DNA of 64,000 nt, taken from contig NZ_JALGBX010000007.1 of NCBI RefSeq assembly GCF_022808175.1, forward strand, positions 124,001 through 188,000, read 5' to 3'. This DNA comes from Streptomyces sp. AP-93. GTDB lineage: Bacteria > Actinomycetota > Actinomycetes > Streptomycetales > Streptomycetaceae. This document shows positions 55,586-64,000 of the stretch, piece after piece. The position numbers were made by a program, and so were the translations under genes. The first letter of the stretch is position 1, and the number at the start of each line of letters is the position of its first letter. The notes beneath the pieces were generated by a model, which was not told the origin of the DNA, made no database searches, and saw only the letters and a program-made list of their open reading frames with translations.

Positions 55586-56805
55586 TGAACTGGCAGTCAC
55601 CGCACCTGGAGCCGCTCTCCCCACAGGAGTTCGCCGCGGGCGCCCCCGATCCCGCGCAGATCGATCCCCTCGTGCTCGGCGCGCTGCTGCACCGGCACGG
55701 CTGGCTGCGCCGCGGCGGCGCCGCCGGACGGTACGGGCGCTGGACGCCGCCCGCCCCGTACGCCACGGGCAGCGGCGGCACCAGCCTCCTCGTCCCCGAG
55801 AGCCGGGCCTTCCCCGACTGCGCCGACCTGCTCGAAGAGGCGCTCACCGCGCTCTCGCGCAGCGCGCTGCCGTCGGCGCGCGAGGTGCTGTACGGCCTCA
55901 GCGTGCCGAGCGACGAGATCCGCTGGGAGCGCGAGATCCCACGCGGGGCGTACGGGCTCCAGGGGGAGGCCGACTGGACCGTCCAGGAGCAGCTCCGCTC
56001 GGCAGCGCGCCAGCTGCTCCTCGCCGGGGCGCTCGCCGACCGGGCACGGGCCGGGTACTACGGAGCCCGGCACCGCGGCCAGGCGGAGCGGGCGCTGGAC
56101 GGGGTCCTGGTCGGGCCGGCTCCGGGCGGGCGCCGGCTGACCGCGTACGTCCCCGTCGACGGGGGCCGGGGCACCATGACCCGGCTGCACCACGCGCTGC
56201 ACGCCGCCCGCGAGGCCGTCGACTACCAGCGGGCCACCGGCGGCATGGAGGCCTTCGACGCGGCGGTCGAGGCCGGGGTCAGCCGGGAGCTCGCCGAGGC
56301 GCTCATCTCGCTGGTCCACGGGTCGGAGGGGGCCCGGGTGGCCCTCGCGTGGGCCCCGGCGGCGGGGGTTCCCGCCGGGTGCGCGGCCCGGCCGGAGCCG
56401 GTGGAGTTCTCGCCCGGCGACCTCCCGGTGCTCCGGGAGGCGGCCGCGCGCTACACGCGGGACGAGCCGGCGGTCCCGGTCCGGGTGGCGGGCTCGGTGG
56501 TCCGGATGCGCCGCTCGGCCCCGGGCGGCGGGGGCACGGTCCGGCTGCGGGTCCTCGCCGGGGCGGAGATCCCGTACGTCCGCGTGGTGCTCGACGAGGA
56601 GTCGTACCGGGTGGCGGGCCACGCACACCTGGTCGGACTCCCGATCCGGGTCAGCGGGCGCTTGCAGCGGCGGGGCGGCTTCCGCCGGCTGACGGACGCC
56701 GCGGATGTCCGTCCGGTCCCGCTGGACGAGGTCGAGCGGGACCGGCTGATGAAATCCCTGGACGAGTCCCTCGACGCGGGGGACGTCCTGCCGTCGGACG
56801 ACTGA
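55585..56805 (+). CDS. unknown 406-residue protein coupled to the DUF4365 gene
   Basis: A soluble protein starting MNWQSPHLEPLSPQEFAAG. GGGAGGG lies before the overlapping start. The middle (QEQLRSAARQLLLAGALADRARAGYYG) is helical. The last 130 residues look like a beta-rich domain (VPVRVAGSVVRMRRSAPGG, VRVVLDEESYRVAGHAHLVG, IRVSGRLQRRGGFRRLTD) that could be an OB- or SH3-like barrel. I do not recognise the family. Coupling to DUF4365 suggests a joint function. Confidence 0.65.
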   Translation: MNWQSPHLEPLSPQEFAAGAPDPAQIDPLVLGALLHRHGWLRRGGAAGRYGRWTPPAPYATGSGGTSLLVPESRAFPDCADLLEEALTALSRSALPSAREVLYGLSVPSDEIRWEREIPRGAYGLQGEADWTVQEQLRSAARQLLLAGALADRARAGYYGARHRGQAERALDGVLVGPAPGGRRLTAYVPVDGGRGTMTRLHHALHAAREAVDYQRATGGMEAFDAAVEAGVSRELAEALISLVHGSEGARVALAWAPAAGVPAGCAARPEPVEFSPGDLPVLREAAARYTRDEPAVPVRVAGSVVRMRRSAPGGGGTVRLRVLAGAEIPYVRVVLDEESYRVAGHAHLVGLPIRVSGRLQRRGGFRRLTDAADVRPVPLDEVERDRLMKSLDESLDAGDVLPSDD

Positions 56806-56827
56806 CGCGTCGGCGCGCGCCCCGGCT

Positions 56828-56922
56828 GCCCTGCGGGGCCGTCCCCTACCCGCCCTTCGCCCGTTCCCCGGGCGCTGCCCGGGGAACGGGCGAAGGGCGG
56901 GTAGGGGACAGTCCCGCAGGGC
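56828..56922. terminator. very long perfect hairpin between the DUF4365 partner and thrS
   Basis: A 32-bp perfect stem (56842-56873 with 56877-56908, TCCCCTACCCGCCCTTCGCC and complement) with a 3-base loop. It is extended by GCCCTGCGGG/CCCGCAGGGC on the outside. It ends the upstream transcript; its size also makes cruciform extrusion possible. Confidence 0.93.
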
Positions 56923-57062
56923 CGCGTCCGTGCGCTCCGCGCGGTGGCTCGCAGAGGTCCCGGCGGGGGCCGGCCCTAACCGTTTAGCGGCGCAGCCCAT
57001 CCGCTCGGTACGATTCAGGCGCGCAGTGTTCGCTAGCGCACCCCCTGAGTCAGGAGAGACCG

Positions 57063-59039
57063 GTGTCAGACGTCCGTGTGTTCATCCAACGCGATTCCGA
57101 GCGGGACGAGCGCGTGGTGGCCACGGGCACTACGGCGGCAGAGCTCTTCGCCGGCGAGCGCACCATCGTCGCCGCGCGCATCGCAGGTGAGCTGAAGGAC
57201 CTCGCGTACGAGGTGCGGGACGGCGAGACCGTCGAGCCCGTGGAGATCTCCTCCCCGGACGGCCTGGACATCCTGCGCCACTCCACCGCCCACGTCATGG
57301 CGCAGGCCGTGCAGGAGCTGTTCCCCGAGGCCAAGCTGGGCATCGGCCCGCCGGTCCGGGACGGCTTCTACTACGACTTCGACGTCGCGAAGCCCTTCAC
57401 CCCCGATGACCTCAAGGCCATCGAGAAGAAGATGCAGGAGATCCAGAAGCGCGGCCAGCGCTTCGCCCGCCGCGTCGTCACCGACGAGGCGGCCCGCGAG
57501 GAGCTCGCGAACGAGCCGTACAAGCTGGAGCTCATCGGCATCAAGGGTTCGGCCTCGACCGACGACGGCGCGAACGTCGAGGTGGGCGGCGGCGAGCTGA
57601 CCATCTACGACAACTTCGACGCGAAGACCGGCGACCTGTGCTGGAAGGACCTCTGCCGAGGCCCCCACCTGCCCACCACCCGCAACATCCCCGCGTTCAA
57701 GCTCATGCGCAACGCCGCCGCCTACTGGCGCGGCAGCGAGAAGAACCCCATGCTCCAGCGCATCTACGGCACCGCGTGGCCGTCGAAGGAGGAGCTGAAG
57801 GCCCACCTCGACTTCCTCGTGGAGGCCGAGAAGCGCGACCACCGCAAGCTCGGCACCGAGCTCGACCTGTTCTCCGTACAGGACGAGATCGGCTCCGGCC
57901 TGGCCGTCTTCCACCCCCGCGGCGGCGTCATCCGCCGCACCATGGAGGACTACTCGCGCAAGCGGCACGAGGAAGAGGGCTACGAGTTCGTCTACACCCC
58001 GCACGCCACCAAGGGCACCCTCTTCGAGAAGAGCGGCCACCTGGACTGGTACGCGGAGGGCATGTACCCCCCCATGCAGCTCGACGGTGGTACCGACTAC
58101 TACCTCAAGCCCATGAACTGCCCGATGCACAACCTGATCTTCGATGCGCGCGGCCGCTCCTACCGCGAACTGCCGCTGCGCCTCTTCGAGTTCGGCACGG
58201 TGTACCGCTACGAGAAGTCCGGCGTCGTGCACGGCCTGACCCGCTCGCGCGGTTTCACCCAGGACGACGCGCACATCTACTGCACCAAGGAGCAGATGGC
58301 GGAGGAGCTCGACCGCACGCTGACCTTCGTGCTGAACCTGCTCCGCGACTACGGTCTGACCGACTTCTACCTGGAGCTGTCGACCAAGGACCCGGAAAAG
58401 TTCGTCGGCTCGGACGAGATCTGGGAGGAGGCCACCGCCACCCTCCAGCAGGTCGCCGAGAAGCAGGGCCTGCCCCTGGTCCCGGACCCGGGCGGCGCCG
58501 CGTTCTACGGCCCGAAGATCTCGGTCCAGTGCCGTGACGCGATCGGCCGGACCTGGCAGATGTCGACCGTGCAGCTCGACTTCAACCTGCCGGAGCGCTT
58601 CAACCTGGAGTACACCGGCCCCGACGGCACCAAGCAGCGGCCGGTCATGATCCACCGTGCGCTGTTCGGTTCCATCGAGCGGTTCTTCGCCGTCCTGCTG
58701 GAGCACTACGCGGGCGTCATGCCGCCGTGGCTCGCCCCGGTCCAGGCGGTCGGCATCCCGATCGGCGACTCGCACATCGAGTACCTGCAGGAGTTCGCCG
58801 CCGAGGCGAAGAAGAAGGGCCTGCGCGTCGAGGTGGACGCCTCCTCCGACCGCATGCAGAAGAAGATCCGCAACCAGCAGAAGCTGAAGGTCCCCTTCAT
58901 GATCATCGTCGGTGACGAGGACATGGCCGCGGGCACCGTCTCCTTCCGTTACCGCGACGGTTCGCAGGAGAACGGCGTCCCGCGCGACCAGGCGCTGGCG
59001 AAGCTCGTCGACGTCGTGGAGCGCCGCGTCCAGGTGTGA
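57063..59039 (+). CDS. thrS: threonine--tRNA ligase
   Basis: A 658-residue class II synthetase charging tRNA-Thr. An N-terminal TGS domain (residues 1-65) is followed by the editing domain with [11 protein letters not shown] and a second CRGPHLP motif. The catalytic domain has MNCPMHN (zinc cysteine), [15 protein letters not shown] (motif 2) and [17 protein letters not shown] (motif 3). The anticodon-binding domain ends the protein. GTG start with AGGAGAG upstream. I see no T-box in the leader. Confidence 0.97.
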   Translation: MSDVRVFIQRDSERDERVVATGTTAAELFAGERTIVAARIAGELKDLAYEVRDGETVEPVEISSPDGLDILRHSTAHVMAQAVQELFPEAKLGIGPPVRDGFYYDFDVAKPFTPDDLKAIEKKMQEIQKRGQRFARRVVTDEAAREELANEPYKLELIGIKGSASTDDGANVEVGGGELTIYDNFDAKTGDLCWKDLCRGPHLPTTRNIPAFKLMRNAAAYWRGSEKNPMLQRIYGTAWPSKEELKAHLDFLVEAEKRDHRKLGTELDLFSVQDEIGSGLAVFHPRGGVIRRTMEDYSRKRHEEEGYEFVYTPHATKGTLFEKSGHLDWYAEGMYPPMQLDGGTDYYLKPMNCPMHNLIFDARGRSYRELPLRLFEFGTVYRYEKSGVVHGLTRSRGFTQDDAHIYCTKEQMAEELDRTLTFVLNLLRDYGLTDFYLELSTKDPEKFVGSDEIWEEATATLQQVAEKQGLPLVPDPGGAAFYGPKISVQCRDAIGRTWQMSTVQLDFNLPERFNLEYTGPDGTKQRPVMIHRALFGSIERFFAVLLEHYAGVMPPWLAPVQAVGIPIGDSHIEYLQEFAAEAKKKGLRVEVDASSDRMQKKIRNQQKLKVPFMIIVGDEDMAAGTVSFRYRDGSQENGVPRDQALAKLVDVVERRVQV

Positions 59040-59135
59040 CCGCGCACGGCGGCCGTGACCGCCGCGACCGCCTGACTGCGGTGATCGCCGTACCCGCGGT
59101 GACGGCCGCGTGACGGCCCGGAGCCCCCGGGGACC

Positions 59136-59801
59136 TCAGGTCCCCGGGGGCTCCTCCTCGTCCTGGCGCCGGAACACCTGGAGCATCCAGGACGAGAACG
59201 AGCCCGTCACCGCGCCCAGCAGCGCCAGACCGCCCGCCATCATGAACGCCGCGATGATCCGGCCCGCCGGGGTGACCGGGGCCATGTCCCCGTAGCCCAC
59301 CGTGGTGAGCGTCTCGCACACCCACCACACCGCGTCGCCGAAGGTGTGGATCGTGGCCCCCGGGGCCCTGCGCTCGAAGTGGTAGACCCCGAGCGCGCCC
59401 GCGAACCCGAGCAGCCCGGCCGACAGGCCGGCGTACGACATCACCCGCGCGTGCAGCCCCTGGCGCGGGCGGCTCCGCCTGGCCTGGACCGCGTTGTGGA
59501 CCTTGACCATGCGCAGCGGCCGCAGCATCGGCAGCAGCACGATCAGGGTGTCCAGCATGTGCACGCGGACGAAGTGCAGCGGCCGCATGCGGCTCAGGAA
59601 CAGCCGGGCCACGTAGTCCACGATGAAGCAGGCCCAGGTCAGCGCGACCAGGCCGAGGCCGATGTCCCGCCACAGCGGGTGGGTCCGGTAGGCCAGCACG
59701 GAGGTCGCGTAGCCGGCGAGGAAGAGCAGGGAGGCGTAGAACAGCGGCAGCTCGGTCCGGCGTTCCCAGGCCTGGTCACCGGTCTCGGGTGCATCGTTCA
59801 T
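59136..59801 (-). CDS. potassium-channel-family protein
   Basis: A 221-residue ion channel of the voltage-gated-like type. Early helices are LPLFYASLLFLAGYATSVL and IGLGLVALTWACFIVDYVARLFL; a basic stretch RMRPLHFVRVHMLDTLIVLLPMLRPLRMVKV is reminiscent of S4. The selectivity filter is TLTTVGYGDMAPVT, followed by the inner helix GRIIAAFMMAGGLALLGAVTG. It should pass K+ across the plasma membrane as a tetramer. It is convergent with thrS. Confidence 0.9.
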   Translation of the reverse strand: MNDAPETGDQAWERRTELPLFYASLLFLAGYATSVLAYRTHPLWRDIGLGLVALTWACFIVDYVARLFLSRMRPLHFVRVHMLDTLIVLLPMLRPLRMVKVHNAVQARRSRPRQGLHARVMSYAGLSAGLLGFAGALGVYHFERRAPGATIHTFGDAVWWVCETLTTVGYGDMAPVTPAGRIIAAFMMAGGLALLGAVTGSFSSWMLQVFRRQDEEEPPGT

Positions 59802-59880
59802 GGGCTCAGCATCGCCGCCCGCACACCGGTGTTCGCCCCGGCGACACGCCGCTCGGGGCCAAGGTCATATGCTGCATCCC

Positions 59881-60429
59881 ATGACGATTGAGCCGGAGCA
59901 GCAGATCGGTGTGGGCACGCAGGACGCGTTCCAGCGTCTGTGGACGCCCCACCGGATGGCCTACATCCAGGGGGAGAACAAGCCGACCGGGCCGGAGGCC
60001 GGGGACGGCTGTCCCTTCTGCGGGATTCCGGAGATGTCGGACCAGGACGGGCTGGTCGTGGCCCGGGGCAAGCACGTCTACGCCGTGCTGAACCTCTACC
60101 CGTACAACGGCGGCCACCTGATGGTCGTGCCGTACCGGCACGTCGCCGATTACACGGACCTGGACGGCGCCGAGACCATGGAACTCGCCGACCTCACGAA
60201 GCGGGCGATGGTCGCACTGCGCAAGGCCTCCGGTGCGCACGGGTTCAACATCGGCATGAACCAGGGCCAGGCCGCGGGCGCGGGCATCGCCGCGCACCTG
60301 CACCAGCACATCGTGCCCCGCTGGGGCGGGGACACGAACTTCATGCCGGTCGTCGGCCACACCAAGGTGCTGCCCCAACTGCTCGCGGAAACCCGCCAGA
60401 TGCTCGCCGATTCCTGGCCCACCGGCTGA
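59881..60429 (+). CDS. HIT-family nucleotide hydrolase/phosphorylase
   Basis: A 182-residue protein. The catalytic HIT triad is AHLHQHIVPRW (about residues 139-149), and CPFCGIP near residue 43 is a zinc-type knuckle seen in the AP4A-phosphorylase-like branch. It probably acts on diadenosine polyphosphates or AMP conjugates. The ATG at 59881 is chosen over 59869 (MLHP). Its stop codon begins a 14-bp tandem repeat array. Confidence 0.9.
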   Translation: MTIEPEQQIGVGTQDAFQRLWTPHRMAYIQGENKPTGPEAGDGCPFCGIPEMSDQDGLVVARGKHVYAVLNLYPYNGGHLMVVPYRHVADYTDLDGAETMELADLTKRAMVALRKASGAHGFNIGMNQGQAAGAGIAAHLHQHIVPRWGGDTNFMPVVGHTKVLPQLLAETRQMLADSWPTG

Positions 60430-60494
60430 GACCCACCGGCTGAGACCCACCGGCTGAGACCGACCGGCTGAGACCGACCGGCTGAGACCCACCG
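60421..60494. repeat. 14-bp tandem repeat on the stop codon of the HIT gene
   Basis: Five units of ACCGGCTGAGACC(C/G) start at 60421, 60435, 60449, 60463 and 60477, with a trailing ACCGG. The first contains the gene's TGA. Because 14 is not a multiple of three, successive TGAs fall in different frames. Confidence 0.93.
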
Positions 60495-60516
60495 GTCCCG
60501 GCCGGCCGGCCGGGGT

Positions 60517-62199
60517 TCAGGCGTCGTAGACGTCCGCCTTGCGCGGTGCTGCGTCCTGGACCAGGCCGCTGACGATCATCGAGCGGTTCGTGAAGCGTTC
60601 GGTGTCGACCCCGTTCTCCTCCAGGACCCGCATCGCGGCGGTGTGCACCGCCCGCAGGACCGGGGTCGCGGCGCGCATCGCGTCGTCCGCCATGAAGCGG
60701 TGTCGCCATGGCTGGCCGGCCCAGACGTGGCGGACGCCGAAGGGCTCCGGGAGGACGAGCTTGCCGCCCAGGAAGTCCAGGAGCGGCGGGTACCAGGTGA
60801 AGGGCGCGCGCACGGTGAGGCGTACGACCTCGTTCGTGTCGACCACGGGCCGCTTGAGCTCCACGGTTTCCCAGAAGCGGACGGATTTGGCGACCTCGTC
60901 GACCGGCGCCGCCGATTTGGTGGTGAACAGGCCGTGCACCGGGCCGAGCGCGTGCCCGGTGACCTCCACGCGCAGGGTCTTGTAGAGCACGGTGACCGTG
61001 ACCAGCATGGTGATCACGAGCTGGCCGTCCCAGAGCGGGTACTGGATGCCGAGGTAGTGCCGGTTGCCGGCGCTGAACTGCTGCTCGTTGCAGATCCGGG
61101 TGATCTCGTGCGGCTTGACCAGGAAGGTGTCCACGTCCGCTCCGCTGGGGCGGGTCACTTCCTTGGCGCCCTCGCCGACCGGGGAGACGATCCAGTGCTG
61201 GATCGAGGCGGGCGGGAGGCCGCCGGTGTGCAGGGGGCCGCGCTCCAGCTTGCGCAGCTGGGTGTCGATCGCGCGTATGACGTCCCAGCTGCGGAACGGG
61301 TGGATCTCTGAGCCCTCGTTCTTGGGGGCGAGCTCCTCGGCCATCTGCCAGCTGCCCCAGCGCGTGCCCATGCCGAGGATGCCCTTGGGGCCCGCGTAGA
61401 AGACGGCATTGCTGCGGTCCTCGGCGGTGAGCTTGGCCAGGGAGTGGCGCAGGTCCTCGCGGGCCTTCTCGTCGGGGTTGCCGGGGACGGCCTCCGGGAT
61501 CTTGGCGGCGACCCCGCCGCCGCCCGCGAGGAGCCCGTCCCAGCGGGAGCGCAGGTCTTCGGCGGTGGCCGCGCAGACCCGGCGGGCGAGGAACCAGCCG
61601 GCGACCGGGGCGATGACCATGGCGCGGACGTAGATGCCCAGGACGCCGGTCACCGGGAGCCGGAACATCAGGACGGCGACCACCACGCCGACGCCGACCA
61701 GGAGCGCCGTACCCATCCAGGAAGCCCGCTTGGCCTCCGAGGCCGCCAGCGCCTTGCGGGCCCAGAACAGGCCGAGCCACAGCAGCAGGCCGGGGAGGAA
61801 CACGACCCCGCAGACGAGCATGATCAGGCGCAGCTTGCGGTCGCGCTCCTTGCGGATGCGGGAGGCGGCCAGGCAGTGCTCGACGACGGTCTGCGGGTCG
61901 GCGCCGAAGGACTGGATGAGGGGCTTGCGGGTGGGCGGGATGGTGCGGGCCTCGACGGCGCGGCAGAAGGCCTCGCCGAGGTTGGGGGCGAGCAGGGACA
62001 CCTTGGCGGGTTTGACGACGGACTCGTGATACTCGTTGTTGGCCTTGAGTATCTCTTCCAGCTTGGTGTCGCGCCCGCCGTCCCGGTAGGCGGCGGAGGC
62101 GAGGGCGTTGGTCGCGGCGGTCTGGCCGCCGCCGCCCTGGAGTGGGATCTGTGCCCCGGGCCTGAAGTCGAATCCGTCGTCCGCCACCGCTGCCCCCAT
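60517..62199 (-). CDS. large membrane protein, unknown
   Basis: A 560-residue protein. Residues 1-110 are soluble and helical (DTKLEEILKANNEYHESVVKP). Four membrane helices follow at about 120-210 (LIMLVCGVVFLPGLLLWLGLFWA, GTALLVGVGVVVAVLMF, and YVRAMVIAPVAGWFLA). The remaining 350 residues are a soluble domain with AVFYAGPKGILGMGTRWGSW and VRHVWAGQPWRHRFMADDAM. No catalytic motif was recognised. A GTG at 62187 with GGGGG upstream is an alternative start. Confidence 0.7.
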   Translation of the reverse strand: MGAAVADDGFDFRPGAQIPLQGGGGQTAATNALASAAYRDGGRDTKLEEILKANNEYHESVVKPAKVSLLAPNLGEAFCRAVEARTIPPTRKPLIQSFGADPQTVVEHCLAASRIRKERDRKLRLIMLVCGVVFLPGLLLWLGLFWARKALAASEAKRASWMGTALLVGVGVVVAVLMFRLPVTGVLGIYVRAMVIAPVAGWFLARRVCAATAEDLRSRWDGLLAGGGGVAAKIPEAVPGNPDEKAREDLRHSLAKLTAEDRSNAVFYAGPKGILGMGTRWGSWQMAEELAPKNEGSEIHPFRSWDVIRAIDTQLRKLERGPLHTGGLPPASIQHWIVSPVGEGAKEVTRPSGADVDTFLVKPHEITRICNEQQFSAGNRHYLGIQYPLWDGQLVITMLVTVTVLYKTLRVEVTGHALGPVHGLFTTKSAAPVDEVAKSVRFWETVELKRPVVDTNEVVRLTVRAPFTWYPPLLDFLGGKLVLPEPFGVRHVWAGQPWRHRFMADDAMRAATPVLRAVHTAAMRVLEENGVDTERFTNRSMIVSGLVQDAAPRKADVYDA

Positions 62200-62303
62200 C
62201 GCTGTGCGTCGTACTCGTGTGCCTCGTGTGCGGGCCTGCCCGCGATGCCGCCCGCTCCGGGTGGTGTCCCCGGTGCGGCGTTCCCGCCCCTGCGCGCTTG
62301 CCC

Positions 62304-62368
62304 GCTTGGTCTGTCCGCTTGGTCTGTCCGTTCGGCTTGTCTGCTTGGTCTACCCGTTCGGTCTGCCC
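62304..62368. repeat. 13-bp degenerate tandem repeat
   Basis: Five units beginning at 62304, 62317, 62330, 62343 and 62356 follow the pattern G(C/T)T(T/C)GGTCTGTCC. They lie in the 271-bp gap upstream of the large membrane protein gene, in or near its promoter. Confidence 0.85.
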
Positions 62369-62428
62369 GCCTCACGCGCGGACGAGCCTATCGGCCGATT
62401 CCTCCCCGTGGTCATGGGACAGGTAAAT

Positions 62429-62460
62429 GCCGCCCACCGCAAGCGGGTTGGATGGGCGGC
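62429..62460 (-). terminator. terminator-like hairpin after the EF-G paralogue
   Basis: GCCGCCCA pairs with TGGGCGGC around a 16-base loop, just after the stop codon of the minus-strand EF-G-like gene. Confidence 0.6.
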
Positions 62461-62470
62461 CTGAGTGACG

Positions 62471-64000
62471 CTATGTCAGTTGACTTCCCTTCTCGGCCTG
62501 TTCGCGCATCTTGTCCGCTATCTGTGGCGGCATCGGCTCGTGCCGCGCGTACGTACGGCTGAACAGCCCCGTGCCGTGCGAGACGGAGCGCAGCTCGACG
62601 GCGTACCGGCCGATCTCGATCTCGGGGATCTCGGCGAGGACCCGGGTGCGGCCGGTGCCCGCCGCGTCGGTGCCGACGACGCGGCCCCGGCGGCCGGCCA
62701 GGTCGCTCATGACGGAGCCGACGTACTCGTCCGGAACCAGTACGGCGAGCTCGGCGACCGGTTCGAGGAGCCGGACCGAGGCCCCGGCGGCGGCTTCGCG
62801 CAGCGCGAGGGCGCCCGCGGTCTGGAAGGCGGCGTCGGAGGAGTCCACCGAGTGGGCCTTGCCGTCGAGCAGGGTGATGCGTACGTCGACCAGCGGGTAG
62901 CCGGCGGCGAGCCCCCGGGCGGCCTGCGCGCGGACCCCCTTCTCCACGGACGGGATGAACTGGCGCGGCACGGCTCCGCCGACGACCTTGTCGACGAACT
63001 CGATGCCGCTGCCCGGGGGCAGCGGCTCGACCTCGATCTCGCAGATGGCGAACTGGCCGTGCCCGCCGGACTGTTTGACGTGCCGCCCGCGGCCGCCGGC
63101 CTTGGCGCCGAAGGTCTCGCGGAGGCTGACCTTGTGCGGGACCGGGTCGACCTGGACCCCGTACCGGGTGCGCAGCCGTTCGAGGGCGAGGTCCTGATGG
63201 GCCTCGCCGAGGCACCACAGGACGAGCTGGCGGGTGTGCGGGTTCTGTTCGAGCCGCATGGTCGGGTCTTCGGCGACCAGCCGGGCCAGGCCCTGGGAGA
63301 GCTTGTCCTCGTCGGGCTTGCTGTGGGCCTCGATGGCGAGGGGGAGCAGCGGGTCGGGCATGGACCAGGGCTCCATGAGGAGCGGGTCGTCCTTGGCGGA
63401 AAGGGTGTCTCCGGTCTCGGCGCGGGTGAGTTTGGCCACGCAGGCCAGATCGCCGGCGATGCAGTGGGCGAGGGTGCGCTGCTGTTTGCCGAAGGGGGAG
63501 GTGAGCGCGCCGATGCGCTCGTCCACATCGTGATCCTCATGTCCGCGGTCGGTCAGCCCGTGCCCGCTCACGTGGACGGTCTCGTCGGGGCGCAGGGTGC
63601 CGGAGAAGACGCGGACGAGCGAGACGCGGCCGACGTACGGGTCGGAGGAGGTCTTCACCACCTCGGCGACGAGCGGCCCGTCGGGATCGCAGGTGACCGC
63701 GGGGCGGGAGGCGCCGTCGGGGGTGGTGACGCCGACGGGCGCGCGCTCCAGGGGGGTGGGGAAGCCGCCGGTGATCAGTTCGAGGAGCTCTACGGTGCCC
63801 AGGCCCTTGCGGGCGCCGTCGGCGGCGGGGGCGGCCATCAGGACGGGGTGGAAGGTGCCGCGGGCCACGGCGCGCTCCAGGTCGTCGACCAGGGTCTTGA
63901 GGTCGATGTCCTCGCCGCCGAGATAGCGGTCCATGAGGGTCTCGTCCTCGCTCTCGGCGATGATCCCCTCGATCAGCCGGGCGCGGGCGTCGGTGATCAG
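62471..64000 (-). CDS. EF-G-like translational GTPase paralogue (5' partial)
   Basis: The frame is open to the window edge beyond the internal ATG at 63934, so the gene is truncated and its GTPase domain is outside. The visible 509 residues hold domain II (VSLVRVFSGTLRPDETVHV), domain III (PDEDKLSQGLARLVAEDPTM), domain IV (GRHVKQSGGHGQFAICEIEVEPL) and domain V (VMSDLAGRRGRVVGTDAAG). These match EF-G2-type paralogues rather than the main fusA, which normally lies in the str operon. Its role is not established. Confidence 0.88.
   Translation of the reverse strand: MITDARARLIEGIIAESEDETLMDRYLGGEDIDLKTLVDDLERAVARGTFHPVLMAAPAADGARKGLGTVELLELITGGFPTPLERAPVGVTTPDGASRPAVTCDPDGPLVAEVVKTSSDPYVGRVSLVRVFSGTLRPDETVHVSGHGLTDRGHEDHDVDERIGALTSPFGKQQRTLAHCIAGDLACVAKLTRAETGDTLSAKDDPLLMEPWSMPDPLLPLAIEAHSKPDEDKLSQGLARLVAEDPTMRLEQNPHTRQLVLWCLGEAHQDLALERLRTRYGVQVDPVPHKVSLRETFGAKAGGRGRHVKQSGGHGQFAICEIEVEPLPPGSGIEFVDKVVGGAVPRQFIPSVEKGVRAQAARGLAAGYPLVDVRITLLDGKAHSVDSSDAAFQTAGALALREAAAGASVRLLEPVAELAVLVPDEYVGSVMSDLAGRRGRVVGTDAAGTGRTRVLAEIPEIEIGRYAVELRSVSHGTGLFSRTYARHEPMPPQIADKMREQAEKGSQLT

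Noticed and set aside
57000..57062. T-box leader of thrS
   Set aside because: The leader is too short after the large hairpin, and the T-box antiterminator motif is absent.

Overview
The window is one continuous piece of a very GC-rich actinobacterial chromosome, almost certainly Streptomyces. The reasons are GC-saturated third codon positions, many GTG starts, an essentially canonical SsgB sporulation protein, Streptomyces-type families (DUF5997, DUF6215, the TIGR02611 PGPGW protein, the CGNR/ABATE regulator) and the BluB-CobT fusion. It looks like core chromosome: no integrase, phage genes, CRISPR array or rRNA were seen.

Layout. 1-6.2 kb: a truncated MocR regulator, a degenerate histidine phosphatase, acetyltransferase, LysR effector-domain and AraC-type regulators, a VOC protein and a DUF6215 protein. 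6.3-17.2 kb: arginine biosynthesis, argC-J-B-D-R then argG-argH, split by a block of three opposite-strand genes. 17.2-27.1 kb: secreted proteins, a TetR/MFS efflux pair with a visible operator, a PlsC acyltransferase, a Tat-exported glycerophosphodiesterase, a sigma-like protein and small membrane proteins. 27.1-30.2 kb: methionine importer metN-I-Q behind a 28-codon leader peptide ending in a Cys/Met run. 31.3-37.8 kb: three cobalamin or tetrapyrrole genes (cobL, bluB-cobT, cysG/cobA), then an rRNA methyltransferase and a Ser/Thr kinase. 40-43.3 kb: a gene-poor stretch with an IS605/TnpB-like right-end hairpin, a small membrane protein, an APH-fold protein and a zinc ribbon. 43.3-43.8 kb: five minus-strand tRNAs (Val x3, Cys, Gly). 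44-46.8 kb: folate genes pabB-pabC and a double-GNAT protein. 47-54.7 kb: a DsbA-like protein, small membrane proteins, a CGNR regulator, ssgB, a giant membrane protein, two tRNA-Val(CAC) and a DnaQ-like exonuclease. 55-64 kb: a DUF4365 pair, thrS, a K+ channel, a HIT hydrolase, a large unknown membrane protein and a truncated EF-G paralogue.

How the genes work together. argCJBD makes ornithine from glutamate and argGH turns citrulline into arginine. ArgR, encoded at the end of the first operon, probably acts at ARG-box-like sites before argC and argG. MetNIQ imports methionine. CobL, BluB-CobT and the CysG-like enzyme supply steps of the corrin ring, its lower ligand and siroheme. PabB/PabC make p-aminobenzoate.

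The most unusual material is non-coding: a solitary TnpB-type right end without a nuclease gene, a 172-bp fold-back element, a 29-bp inverted repeat around a 72-bp core, and 14-bp tandem repeats placed exactly on the stop codons of three unrelated genes.
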